Below are positions 51,363 to 61,700 of a DNA stretch of 64,000 bases, piece after piece. Each line of letters opens with the position of its first letter. The stretch's first letter is position 1. A model generated the notes under the pieces. It did no database searches. It saw only the letters and a list, made by a program, of their open reading frames with translations, and was not told where the DNA came from. The position numbers were made by a program, and so were the translations under genes. Source of the DNA: Taylorella asinigenitalis ATCC 700933 (GTDB lineage Bacteria > Pseudomonadota > Gammaproteobacteria > Burkholderiales > Burkholderiaceae_B); assembly GCF_000687755.1 (NCBI RefSeq), contig NZ_JHXN01000002.1:1-64000 (forward strand). Direction: 5' to 3'.

Positions 51363-52427
51363 ATGGCATTAGTTTCATTAAGACAACTTCTTGATCATGC
51401 CGCCGAATTTGGATATGGCATTCCTGCCTTTAACGTAAATAATCTTGAGCAGGTCCAAGCTATTATGGAAGCTGCTAGGGAAACTGATAGTCCTGTGATT
51501 ATGCAAGCTTCAGCTGGGGCTCGTAAATATGCAGGTGAGCCTTTTTTAAAGCATTTAATACAAGCCGCAGTTGAGGCATATCCTGATATTCCTATCGTTA
51601 TGCACCAAGACCATGGACAATCCCCTGATGTTTGTAGAGGGGCTATTAACCTTGGATTTACAAGTGTGATGATGGACGGATCCTTGATGCCTGACGGCAA
51701 GACCATTGCCACCTATGAATATAATGTGCAAACTACGCGTGAAGTCGTTCAAATGGCTCATGCGATAGGCGTTTCAGTTGAGGGCGAGCTAGGTGTCCTA
51801 GGATCTCTTGAAACTATGAAAGGCGATAAAGAAGATGGCCATGGAGCTGAGGGTACATTAACTAGAGACCAGCTATTGACGGACCCTGAACAAGCTGCTG
51901 AATTCGTAAGAGAAACACAAGTAGATGCACTTGCTATTGCCATTGGTACTAGCCATGGGGCTTATAAATTTACACGCAAACCTACGGGCGACATTCTATC
52001 GATACAGCGAATCAAAGAGATTAATGCACGCCTTCCTAACACGCATATTGTGATGCATGGATCTTCAAGTGTTCCGCAGGAATATCTCGAGCAAATCCGT
52101 ATGTATGGCGGCGATATGAGGGAGACTTATGGTGTGCCTGTTGAAGAAATACAAGAGGCGATTAAATACGGTGTCCGTAAAGTAAATATTGATACAGATA
52201 TAAGGCTGGCTATGACAGCGGCTGTTCGTAAGTTTCTACACGAGAATCCTTCTAAATTTGACCCTCGTGAATTTAATAAGCCTGCTCGTGAAGCTGCGAA
52301 GCAATTATGTATCTCTCGCTACGAAGCTTTCGGTACAGCGGGAAATGCATCTAAAATCAAGCCTGTCGAACTATCAACAATGGCTCAAAAATATGCAAGT
52401 GGCGAACTTGTACAAAAGGTGAACTAA
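51363..52427 (+). CDS. fba: Fructose-1,6-bisphosphate aldolase, class II
   Basis: 354 residues of the zinc aldolase type. Metal ligands lie in [19 protein letters not shown] and VMHGSSSVP, and the mobile-loop stretch [14 protein letters not shown] is kept. TTTAGGAGATT ribosome-binding site. Followed one base later by purC. Confidence 0.96.
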   Translation: MALVSLRQLLDHAAEFGYGIPAFNVNNLEQVQAIMEAARETDSPVIMQASAGARKYAGEPFLKHLIQAAVEAYPDIPIVMHQDHGQSPDVCRGAINLGFTSVMMDGSLMPDGKTIATYEYNVQTTREVVQMAHAIGVSVEGELGVLGSLETMKGDKEDGHGAEGTLTRDQLLTDPEQAAEFVRETQVDALAIAIGTSHGAYKFTRKPTGDILSIQRIKEINARLPNTHIVMHGSSSVPQEYLEQIRMYGGDMRETYGVPVEEIQEAIKYGVRKVNIDTDIRLAMTAAVRKFLHENPSKFDPREFNKPAREAAKQLCISRYEAFGTAGNASKIKPVELSTMAQKYASGELVQKVN

Positions 52428-52428
52428 T

Positions 52429-53319
52429 ATGGCTATGTACGAATCTTCAATTAAATCATTACCTCTAGTTAGTAGGGGAAAAGTCAGAGATATGTATGCA
52501 GTGGATGACGATAAATTACTTATCGTTGCCACAGACCGCATATCTGCTTTTGATGTTGTGTTAGATGATCCTATTCCTAATAAGGGCATGGTGCTTACTT
52601 CATTGACAGAATTCTGGTTGGAGAAGCTTGGCGGTATTATGCCTAATCACGCGACAGGCATTCTTCCTGAAGAGGTTGTTGCGGCAGATGAAATTGATCA
52701 AGTCGCTGGTCGTGCAATGGTAGTGAAGAAACTGAAGCCTGTGTTAGTAGAAGCGGTTGTTAGAGGGTATATTATTGGATCAGGTTGGAAGGATTATCAA
52801 GAAAACGGTGCAATCTGCGGTATTCATTTACCTAAGGGTCTTGATCTAGCTTCTGAATTAAATGAACCTATATTTACTCCAGCTGCTAAAGCGGAACCAG
52901 GTAAACATGATGAAAATATCGGTTTTGACTATATGGCTAAATTGGTAGGTGATGATATTGCAGAAGATATTCGTGAAGCCTCAATTGATCTTTATAAAGC
53001 TGCTAGTCAAATTGCAAAATTAAAAGGTTTAATCATTGCAGATACTAAATTTGAGTTTGGGCTTGATGAACAAGGTACATTGCACTTGATGGACGAAGTA
53101 TTGACACCAGACTCTTCCCGTTTCTGGCCTGCAGATCAATACAAAGAAGGTACTAACCCGCCATCATTCGATAAGCAATTTGTACGTGATTGGCTTGAAT
53201 CTCAAGATTGGGATAAAAAACCTCCAGCTCCACGTTTGCCTAAAGATGTAATTGAGAAAACTTCTCAAAAATATAAAGAAGTTCTTGATCGATTTACAGG
53301 AAAAAATCCTTATCTTTAG
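52429..53319 (+). CDS. purC: SAICAR synthetase
   Basis: 296 residues of the longer PurC form, with [28 protein letters not shown] near the start and [12 protein letters not shown] near residue 225. It joins CAIR with aspartate in purine synthesis. purC-purE-purK are together, right after the glycolytic genes. Confidence 0.97.
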   Translation: MAMYESSIKSLPLVSRGKVRDMYAVDDDKLLIVATDRISAFDVVLDDPIPNKGMVLTSLTEFWLEKLGGIMPNHATGILPEEVVAADEIDQVAGRAMVVKKLKPVLVEAVVRGYIIGSGWKDYQENGAICGIHLPKGLDLASELNEPIFTPAAKAEPGKHDENIGFDYMAKLVGDDIAEDIREASIDLYKAASQIAKLKGLIIADTKFEFGLDEQGTLHLMDEVLTPDSSRFWPADQYKEGTNPPSFDKQFVRDWLESQDWDKKPPAPRLPKDVIEKTSQKYKEVLDRFTGKNPYL

Positions 53320-53340
53320 GACTTATCTTTAGGAATTTAT

Positions 53341-53832
53341 ATGAAAACTGAAGCAAAAGTTGCCGTTGTCATGGGCAGCAACAGCGATTGGGATATTATG
53401 CAAAACGCCGTACAAATTTTGCGTGAATTTGAAGTCCCTTTCGAAGCTAAAGTGATCTCAGCACATCGTATGCCTTTAGATATGGCGGACTTTGGTGCGA
53501 GTGCTTACGAAAATGGTTTTCGGGCAATTATTGCAGGTGCAGGTGGTGCTGCCCACTTACCTGGTATGTTAGCTGCTTTGACGGATATTCCAGTGTTTGG
53601 CGTACCAGTTCCATCAAAATATTTGAGAGGCGAGGATTCACTTTTATCAATAGTTCAGATGCCTAAAGGCGTACCCGTTGCCACATTTGCAATAGGTGAA
53701 TCAGGTGCTATAAATGCGGCTCTACATGCTATTGCTAATCTTGCGATGCATGACTTATCTCTTAGAGAAAAGCTTATCAAATACAGAAAAGAACAAACAG
53801 AGAAAGCAAGAGCAATGGAGCTTCCTTTATGA
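53341..53832 (+). CDS. purE: N5-carboxyaminoimidazole ribonucleotide mutase
   Basis: 163 residues, class I PurE. MGSNSDWDIMQ and SAHRMP stretches bind the substrate, and GAGGAAHLPGM is conserved. Its end overlaps purK by four bases (ATGA). Confidence 0.97.
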   Translation: MKTEAKVAVVMGSNSDWDIMQNAVQILREFEVPFEAKVISAHRMPLDMADFGASAYENGFRAIIAGAGGAAHLPGMLAALTDIPVFGVPVPSKYLRGEDSLLSIVQMPKGVPVATFAIGESGAINAALHAIANLAMHDLSLREKLIKYRKEQTEKARAMELPL

Positions 53833-54986
53833 ACGCTAAACGCCTTGGTATATTAGGTGGCGGTCAGTTAGGACGCATGTTTACTCAGGCTGCTCAACGA
53901 TTGGGATTTGAGGTCGTAGTCTATAGTCCTGAGCTTGATAGTCCAGCAGGCTCTGTGGCGGAGTACGAGATATTTGCACCTTATGAAGAACATGAATCTT
54001 TAGATAATTTTGCATCTCTTACTCAATATATAAGCACTGAATTTGAAAATGTTCCATCGGACACCCTTAGATATTTATCAAATTTAGAGGGGGTAAAGCT
54101 AGTTTCCCCAAGTGCAAATGCAGTTGAAATCGTACAAGATCGCATTAAAGAAAAATCATTTGTTAAATCACTTGATATAGGCCTAGCCCCATACGCTTCT
54201 ATTAAGAGCGATGAAGATTTAATCCAAGAGAATTTTACTGGTTTATATCCAGGTATTTTAAAAATAGCTTCACTTGGTTATGACGGTAAGGGCCAAATCC
54301 CTGCATCGAATTTCGATGAGTTGAAAAATGCTTTTGAAACATTAGGAAAAAAACCTTGTGTTTTCGAAAAAAAATTAAATCTTAAAATGGAAATCTCGGT
54401 AGTCCTTGCCAGAAATAAAAATGGCGAAATCAAGACATACCCAATCTCCGTAAACACGCATAAAAACGGAATACTGCATATGTCTGAAATAGGGTTGCAC
54501 TCTTTTTCAGATTCTATAAAAGATGAAGTAAATAGCATTGCCACCGAAATTGCAAAAAAATTAAATTATGTCGGAGTCCTTTGCGTTGAGATGTTCTGGC
54601 TCGAGGACGGCACTATTTGCGTTAATGAAATTGCCCCTAGACCGCACAATAGCGGACATTTTTCTATCGAGGCCTGCAGTTGCAGTCAATTTGAGCAACA
54701 AGCAAGAATTCTTGGAGATCTGCCTTTAGGTGACACTAATCTTATCCAGCCTGTAATTATGTTAAATATATTGGGCGATGCATGGTTTGTTAATTCTGAT
54801 GAAAATGGCGAACCTATTGAGCCTTCATGGGCTGAGATTCTTAAAATGCCTGGAGTCAATTTGCATCTTTATGGAAAAAAAGAGGCACGTCCTGGTAGAA
54901 AAATGGGGCATGTGACTGTTATGCTTAAAGACTCGCATAAAGTGCGTGAAACCGCTAAGAAAATCATTGAAATCCTAAAACTTTAA
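53829..54986 (+). CDS. purK: N5-carboxyaminoimidazole ribonucleotide synthase
   Basis: 385 residues of the ATP-grasp class, beginning RLGILGGGQLGRMFTQAAQRLG and with NEIAPRPHNSGHFSIEAC in the C-terminal half. ATP-dependent carboxylation of AIR for PurE. The stop overlaps the next start (TAATG). Confidence 0.97.
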   Translation: MNAKRLGILGGGQLGRMFTQAAQRLGFEVVVYSPELDSPAGSVAEYEIFAPYEEHESLDNFASLTQYISTEFENVPSDTLRYLSNLEGVKLVSPSANAVEIVQDRIKEKSFVKSLDIGLAPYASIKSDEDLIQENFTGLYPGILKIASLGYDGKGQIPASNFDELKNAFETLGKKPCVFEKKLNLKMEISVVLARNKNGEIKTYPISVNTHKNGILHMSEIGLHSFSDSIKDEVNSIATEIAKKLNYVGVLCVEMFWLEDGTICVNEIAPRPHNSGHFSIEACSCSQFEQQARILGDLPLGDTNLIQPVIMLNILGDAWFVNSDENGEPIEPSWAEILKMPGVNLHLYGKKEARPGRKMGHVTVMLKDSHKVRETAKKIIEILKL

Positions 54987-55978
54987 TGTTTAGTCCAGAA
55001 TCGAATATAAAAGCAGCTGCTAGACATCTTCTTGCTGGTGGTTTAGTGGCAATGCCCACCGAAACCGTCTACGGTCTCGGTGCTGATGCACTTAACGAGG
55101 AAGCTGTATCCAAGATTTATTCGACTAAAGGAAGACCTAAAAATCATCCCTTGATTGTTCATGTTTACAAAGATGCTGATTTAGATTTTTGGGCAAAAAA
55201 AATTCCTGATCACGCTAGAAAATTAATCGATGCTTTTTGGCCTGGCCCATTAACACTAGTTTTTAAAAAAACTGATATTGTTCCTGATTTTATTACTGGA
55301 GGGCAGGATACAGTAGCTATAAGATCTCCTAATCACCCTGTCGCTCAAGCTTTATTGAAGGAGTTTGCGACTCTTAAAACTAATTCTGGAATAGTGGCAC
55401 CTTCAGCTAATATTTTCGGTCATGTTTCACCTACTAAAAATGAGCATGTACTTTCTGAATTTCCAAATCAAAAGGATATATTTTTTCTTGAAGGAGATAG
55501 TTCAGAAATTGGAATTGAATCTACAATTTTGGACCTTTCAAGAGAAGATATAGGGCCTGTTTTATTAAGACCAGGGCATATTTCTAAAAAAGATATTCAA
55601 AAAATTATTGGTATCTATCCTAAAGATAAAGATGAATATGCACCTGTTGTTTCTGGAAGTTTGAAATCGCACTATGCTCCTAAAGTGCCTATATATGCGG
55701 AAGATAAACTTAATGATCAGAGTTTCCTTAAAGAAATTAGAGATAAGAAAATAGCGTTTTTACAGTATTCAAATCAGAAAAAATCTGATCTAAAAGAATC
55801 TAAATTAAACATAATTACTATGCCTTCAGATGCAAAAAAATATGCTTCGATAATTTACGATGTTTTGAGAAACATTGAGTTACAAAATTATGATTTAATA
55901 ATAATCGAGAAGTTACCGCAAGATATAGATTGGGACGGGGTTAGAGATAGATTAAGTCGTGCTTTAGCCGCATACTAA
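54986..55978 (+). CDS. tsaC: L-threonylcarbamoyladenylate synthase (Sua5 type)
   Basis: 330 residues: a YrdC domain (about 5-200, with PTETVYGLGADA and the KGRPKNHPLI stretch) plus a C-terminal Sua5 domain, so the long form rather than short TsaC. It makes the t6A precursor for tRNA A37. The usual phenylalanine before PTETVYG is Met here, in codons that contain a TGGCAATG word. Confidence 0.94.
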   Translation: MFSPESNIKAAARHLLAGGLVAMPTETVYGLGADALNEEAVSKIYSTKGRPKNHPLIVHVYKDADLDFWAKKIPDHARKLIDAFWPGPLTLVFKKTDIVPDFITGGQDTVAIRSPNHPVAQALLKEFATLKTNSGIVAPSANIFGHVSPTKNEHVLSEFPNQKDIFFLEGDSSEIGIESTILDLSREDIGPVLLRPGHISKKDIQKIIGIYPKDKDEYAPVVSGSLKSHYAPKVPIYAEDKLNDQSFLKEIRDKKIAFLQYSNQKKSDLKESKLNIITMPSDAKKYASIIYDVLRNIELQNYDLIIIEKLPQDIDWDGVRDRLSRALAAY

Positions 55979-56002
55979 ATATATACATTTACTTACAAAG
56001 AC

Positions 56003-56044
56003 TTGACATAAATCAACAATAATTTAACAGAAAATTGCTAATAT
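56003..56044 (+). promoter_or_regulatory. FNR/ANR box and -10 element of the peroxidase gene
   Basis: TTGAC-ATAA-ATCAA (56003-56016) differs at one base from the FNR consensus TTGAT-N4-ATCAA. TAATAT (56039-56044) is a good -10 box. A start about seven bases further on (about 56051) puts the FNR centre at -41.5, the class II activation position. No -35 box is needed or seen. Confidence 0.75.
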
Positions 56045-56080
56045 TACATATATTACTTATAAATGCTAAAGGAGGAATAT

Positions 56081-57190
56081 ATGAAATTAGCTTCTAAGTT
56101 GTTAATTACCTGTATGGCCGCAGCTTTTGCTTCAACTGCAATGGCTGCTGAGAGATACAAACCAGATAATGAATTAATTGAACCAATCAAACCAGCAAAA
56201 ATCGAAAATCAAGCTGAAGTTGATCTTGGAGCTAAATTATATTTCGATCCTCGTTTATCTCGTTCTGGATTTATTTCTTGTAACTCTTGTCACAACCTAT
56301 CTATGGGTGGTACTGATAATCTTCAAACATCTATCGGTGACAAATGGCAGCAAGGTCCTATAAACGCACCTACAGTATTAAACTCAACTCTTAACTTTGT
56401 TCAATTCTGGGACGGTCGTGCAAAAGACCTTAAAGAGCAAGCTGGTGGTCCTATTGCTAACCCAGGTGAAATGGCGTTTACTCACGACTTAGCTGTTGGA
56501 CTTTTAAACTCAATCCCTCAATATGTTGAAGAGTTCAAAAAAGTATATGGTAAAGAAAAAATCGATATCGACCAAGTTACTCAAGCGATTGCAGCATTTG
56601 AGGATACTTTAGTTACTCCAAACTCTCGTTTTGACCAATGGTTGCAAGGTAAAGATGATGCTATCACTGATCAAGAACTTAAAGGTTATTTAACTTTCAG
56701 AGATGCTGGTTGTGTAGCTTGCCATAATGGTGCAGCAGTAGGTGGTTCTACTTATCAAAAAATGGGTGTAGTAGATATCTATGTTACAGATAATGAATCT
56801 GCTGGTCGTGCTGGTGTTACTGGTGAAGATATCGACCGTATGATGTTTAAAGTTCCTACACTTCGTAACGTTGAATTAACTTATCCGTACTTCCATGACG
56901 GTGCAGCTAATACTCTTAAAGAAGCTGTAGATATTATGGGTCGTTTGCAATTAGGTAAAAAATTCACTGATGAAGAAAACGCTAATATTGTGGCATTCTT
57001 AAAAACATTAACTGGTGATCAACCTGATATAAAACTTCCTATTATCCCTCCATCAAGCGATGCTACTCCACGTCCTAATCCATGGGCTGAAATGGCAAAA
57101 GCTGATGACATGAAAAAAGAAGAGCCTAAAGCTGAAGAGAAAAAAGAAGAGCCAAAAGCTGAAGATAAAAAAGAAGCTCCTAAAGCCTAA
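56081..57190 (+). CDS. ccpA: Di-haem cytochrome c peroxidase with acidic-basic tail
   Basis: 369 residues. Signal peptide about 1-22 (ending AMAA). Two haem motifs, CNSCH (N-terminal domain) and CVACH (C-terminal domain). It reduces periplasmic hydrogen peroxide with electrons from cytochrome c. The start is the ATG at 56081 after AAAGGAGG. An earlier in-frame start at 56063 would lie before that site. The last 30 residues are Lys/Glu/Pro repeats (KKEEPKAEEKKEEPKAED) not usual in the family. Confidence 0.93.
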   Translation: MKLASKLLITCMAAAFASTAMAAERYKPDNELIEPIKPAKIENQAEVDLGAKLYFDPRLSRSGFISCNSCHNLSMGGTDNLQTSIGDKWQQGPINAPTVLNSTLNFVQFWDGRAKDLKEQAGGPIANPGEMAFTHDLAVGLLNSIPQYVEEFKKVYGKEKIDIDQVTQAIAAFEDTLVTPNSRFDQWLQGKDDAITDQELKGYLTFRDAGCVACHNGAAVGGSTYQKMGVVDIYVTDNESAGRAGVTGEDIDRMMFKVPTLRNVELTYPYFHDGAANTLKEAVDIMGRLQLGKKFTDEENANIVAFLKTLTGDQPDIKLPIIPPSSDATPRPNPWAEMAKADDMKKEEPKAEEKKEEPKAEDKKEAPKA

Positions 57191-57215
57191 TATCTATTAG
57201 TTAATCCCCCTTATG

Positions 57216-57241
57216 GCCCGCTCCAAGCGGGCTTTTTTTTA
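57216..57241 (+). terminator. Rho-independent terminator after ccpA
   Basis: GCCCGCT (57216-57222), loop CCA, AGCGGGC (57226-57232), then a run of eight or more T residues. A textbook terminator for ccpA. Confidence 0.95.
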
Positions 57242-57249
57242 CCCAATCA

Positions 57250-57882
57250 TCAAGGGGCCAATCTGTGCATAATCCAACTACCATCCTGCTCTCGAATAAA
57301 TGTTATGCGGTCGTGCAATCTTGATGGACGACCCTGCCAAAATTCGATTTGATGTGGTATGACGATATATCCACCCCAATGCGGAGGTTTGGGCACAGAC
57401 TCTGGATATTTTTCTGCATATTGGGCAAATCGAGATTGCAAAATCTCTTTAGTAACCACCTGACTTTGCTCCGAAGCCCATGCCCCAATTTTGGATCCAT
57501 GAGGCCTAGATTCAAAATATTCAGTCGATTCAGTTTCACTTATTTGCTCTACCATTCCGTTTATACGCACTTGTCTTTGCTGATGCATCCAAAAAAACAA
57601 TAAGCAGCAATAGGGGTTGCGTGACAATTCATGCCCTTTACGAGAAAGATAATTCGTAAAAAATACAAACCCTTGTTCACTAAAACCTTTAAGCAAACAT
57701 ACACGAGCACTCGGTTCCCCTTGAGCACTAACGGTTGAAACAGTCATCGCATTAGGCTCTAATCCGCCCTCATTTTTTGCATCTTCAAACCACTTTGAAA
57801 ACTGCTCAAATGGATTTCTAGAAATTTCACTTTCATCTAGAGAGTATTTATCGTAATTTTCTCTTAAATCAGCTATAGACAT
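57250..57882 (-). CDS. pdxH: Pyridoxamine 5'-phosphate oxidase
   Basis: FMN enzyme making PLP, the cofactor of GlyA. 210 residues from the ATG at 57882, which follows a GGAGGGG site. A TTG at 57897 would add five residues. Family stretches are RVCLLKGFSEQGFVFFTNY, QVRINGMVEQ and the RLHDRITF end. It is convergent with ccpA and divergent from tcdA. Confidence 0.95.
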   Translation of the reverse strand: MSIADLRENYDKYSLDESEISRNPFEQFSKWFEDAKNEGGLEPNAMTVSTVSAQGEPSARVCLLKGFSEQGFVFFTNYLSRKGHELSRNPYCCLLFFWMHQQRQVRINGMVEQISETESTEYFESRPHGSKIGAWASEQSQVVTKEILQSRFAQYAEKYPESVPKPPHWGGYIVIPHQIEFWQGRPSRLHDRITFIREQDGSWIMHRLAP

Positions 57883-57968
57883 AATTGTCCCCTCCAATAT
57901 ATAAAATAATTTTAATCTATGGCAATGCTCACGTTGTAAAATTCTATATCAGTTATTCAAGGTTATAT

Positions 57969-58769
57969 ATGTTAAATAAACCAACTCCCAGAAGACTAAC
58001 AAGCATTGAAAGAATATATGGTCATAAAGGATTAGAAGCCTTTAAAAATACTAGTGTTTTAATTGCTGGGGTAGGGGGAGTAGGTTCCTGGTGCGTAGAA
58101 GCGCTAGCTCGGTCGGGAATTGGGCGTATAGTTATGGTAGATATGGACCATGTAGCCGAATCAAATATTAATAGGCAAGTACATGCTTTAGATACCACAT
58201 TAGGTATGTCTAAGATATCAGCCCTTAAAGATCGTATAACATTGATTCAACAAGATTGCGAAGTAGTTCTTGTTGATGATTTTGTAACATCAGAGAATGT
58301 TAAAGATATAACAACTACCTATAATCCAGATATTTTTATTGACTGTATAGATGATGCACGAGCAAAAGTGGCTATTGCTTTGACTTGTGCGGATCAAGAC
58401 TTACATTTAATTATGGCTGGCGGAGCTGGCGGAAAAACGGATATTTTTTCGCTTCATACAAGTGACCTTGCACAAGTTCAAAATGATAATCTACTTAAAC
58501 GAGTTAGAGATCTTTTAAGAAAAGAACATGGGTATCCATCAAGTAGTGAGTTTTATAGATCCCAACCCATGGGCATAACAACAGTATGGTTTAAGCAAAA
58601 GGCGATGATGCCTAGCTTGTGGGGCAACCCATCTGACGGACCAAACACTCCTCAAGGATTATCATGTGCTGGTTATGGTTCATTGGTTACGGTTACAGGT
58701 ACGATGGGATTTGCATTAGCACAGTTAGCACTAAATCATATAATCACCAAGCACAATATCATAATCTAA
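57969..58769 (+). CDS. tcdA: tRNA threonylcarbamoyladenosine dehydratase
   Basis: Cyclises t6A to ct6A, later in the same pathway as tsaC (54986-55978). 266 residues of the E1/ThiF fold: ATP loop IAGVGGVGSWCVEALARSGIG, and INRQ with the following Asp. I start at 57969 (MLNKPTPRRL). The longer frame from 57885 runs back into the pdxH leader. It overlaps the end of uvrA by four bases, tail to tail. Confidence 0.93.
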   Translation: MLNKPTPRRLTSIERIYGHKGLEAFKNTSVLIAGVGGVGSWCVEALARSGIGRIVMVDMDHVAESNINRQVHALDTTLGMSKISALKDRITLIQQDCEVVLVDDFVTSENVKDITTTYNPDIFIDCIDDARAKVAIALTCADQDLHLIMAGGAGGKTDIFSLHTSDLAQVQNDNLLKRVRDLLRKEHGYPSSSEFYRSQPMGITTVWFKQKAMMPSLWGNPSDGPNTPQGLSCAGYGSLVTVTGTMGFALAQLALNHIITKHNIII

Positions 58770-61700
58770 GCTCTTTTGAGTTCATTTAAAACTCTTGCTG
58801 TATGCCCTTTAGTGCGTAGCATTTTTGAAGGTGTCCCACTATATACAAGCTTACCGCCGCGATCCCCGCCCTCAGGGCCCATATCAATAATCCAATCCGC
58901 CTCAGCCATTACATCCAAATTATGTTCAATCACAACTACAGTATTAGAACTATCCACAAGCCTATGTAGTACATCTATTAATTTTTCAACATCAGCCATT
59001 GATAGGCCAACTGTTGGTTCGTCCAAAATATAAAGAGTGTGAGCTCGTACAGATGCACGCCCAGTCTTAGTAACCCCTTCATCCATGCGAGCTTTTACAA
59101 GCTCAGACACTAACTTAATGCGTTGAGCTTCTCCCCCTGACAATGTAGGCGAGGGTTGCCCCAAAGTTAAGTAACCTAGCCCTACATCTTGAAGCAGTTT
59201 TAAAGGACGCAATACCTTAGGATGATTTTCGAAAAAAGGAACAGCCTCATCAATATCCATTTTTAGAATATCGCCAATGCTCTTGTCTCGTACTTTTACT
59301 TGCAACGTATCTGAATTAAAACGCATACCATTACAAGCTTCGCACTGCACCTTAACGTCAGGTAAAAAATTCATCTCAACCGTACGCATGCCTTGCCCTT
59401 CACATATCAGGCAACGCCCTTTGCCCGTATTAAATGAAAATCGCGATGCCGTCCAACCTCGCATTTTCGCTTCAGTCGTTTGTGCAAAAAGTTTACGTAT
59501 ATCGTCCCAAAAACCAACGTACGTTGCAGGACATGACCGCGGCGTTTTTCCAATTGGGGTCTGATCCACCTCAAGAACGCGTGTAATTTTTTCCCATCCA
59601 TCGATATGATGCACATTTTCCCATTCGATATTTTTTGGATTCTTTTGGTTGGCAATGGCCTCCTTTACATTCGATAAAAGAATATCACGTGCAAGTGTAG
59701 ATTTTCCCGAACCAGAAACCCCCGTCACTACTGTTAGACAACCCACAGGTACCTGTACATCAATATCTTGTATATTATGCAAATTTGCCGAATGCATAGT
59801 TATCATATCTGTTGCAGATTCAGATTTAATGCGGCTCTTAAATGAATGCTTTAAGGGCTCAGCCAAATATTTGCCCGTCACAGAATTTTTGTTTTTTACA
59901 ATATCATCATATGTCCCTTGAGCGATAATCTGACCTCCACGAACGCCCGCACCAGGTCCCACATCGATAATATGTTCCGCTGATCGTATGGTGTCATCGT
60001 CATGTTCGACGACTACGAGAGTATTGCCATTGTTTTCAAGTTTTTTAAGTGATTGCAAAAGAATGCGATTATCGCGTGGGTGCAGTCCAATCGTTGGTTC
60101 ATCTAGAACATAACATACTCCTTGTAGATTAGACCCTAGCTGAGCTGCTAGCCTTATGCGTTGGGCCTCTCCACCCGATAGTGTTGGTGCCGAACGATCC
60201 AGTGACAAATAATCTAATCCCACGGACTGCATAAAATTAAGTCGAGAATTAATCTCTCGAAGGATATCGCGGCCAATCGTCTGCTCTCGTTTATCAAGTT
60301 CTATTGCAGCAAAAAAGTCGCTGGCCTTGTCTACTGATAATTGGCTTATTTCAGTTATAGATTTCTCTTTCCATCTAAATGCTCTGGCAATGCTGTTGAG
60401 TCTTGTCCCATTACATGTTCGACATAATCCAAGATATCCATTATCCGCATTTTCGGCTATATCTATCTCTAAAGATTCATTATTCTCTATTTCATCAACT
60501 TCTTGATCATTTATCAAACCAGTGCCCATACAATCAGGACACCAACCTTGTGAGGAGTTATAGGAGAACATGCGTGGATCTGGTTCTGGAAACGCACTAC
60601 TACACACAGGACAAGCACGTTTGGTTGAAAAATACTTTTGCTCCCCTTTGGAATTTAAAACACTAAACGCACCCTTACCATGTTCATAGGCAAGTTCTAA
60701 AGCATCATTCATAACTGACTTGCTACTTAATTTTCCACTAAATACTGGAAGCTCAATCCTGTGGTCAATATAACGATCAAGTCTTGGCCATGGACTAACA
60801 GGTGTAACAACTCCATCAACTCTCAGCGTTTCAAAGCCGGCTTTTTTAGCCCATTTTGCAAGGTCAGTGTAGTAGCCCTTACGTTTAGAAACTAAAGTTG
60901 CAAGAAAGCTGACGTTTTTGTTTTTAAATTCTCTCCAAACCATATCTTCGATTTGCTCTTTACTAAAGGCTTCTACAGGAACATCGCAGGTAGGACAATA
61001 CTGCGTTCCTAATTTTTGATATAAAAGTCTCAAGAAGTGATGGATTTCGGTCATTGTTCCGACAGTGGATTTTCTGCCACCTCGGCTTGTTCTTTGTTCG
61101 ATGGCTACAGTAGGAGGGATACCGTAAATAGCATCAACATCGGGCTTGCTTGCAGGTTGCACGAACGAGCGTGCATACGCGTTTAAAGACTCTAGATACC
61201 TGCGTTGACCCTCATTAAATAGAATATCGAAAGCAAGAGTTGATTTTCCTGAACCTGAAACCCCAGTGATAACAGTAAATTTATTGTGCGGAATTTTTAC
61301 CGACACATTTTTCAAATTATGTTCATATGCGTTTTGAATCGAAATTTCTTTTGGTGCAGATTCAAATTTATATTTAAGGTTTTTTGATTTATCGAATAAA
61401 GCTTTTGGAGATTTTTGAGCAAGAGACTTTTCGTATTGTACGAGAGCATTGCCAGTTAAAGAGGATTTGTTTTTTTGTATATCTTCAGGCGAACCAGTTG
61501 CAACAATTTGACCACCATTGAGTCCGCCACCAGGCCCAAGATCTATTATCCAATCTGAGGCACGGATTACATCGAGATTATGTTCAATCAATATAATCGA
61601 GTGACCCGCTTCAAGTAGCTTGCGAAACGCAGACATTAATTTAGAGATATCATGAAAATGCAGCCCAGTTGTAGGCTCATCGAATAAAAACAATGTGCCT

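Noticed and set aside
57885-57968. Longer tcdA product starting at 57885
   Set aside because: The added residues run through the pdxH start region and do not match the family, which begins at MLNKPTPRRL.
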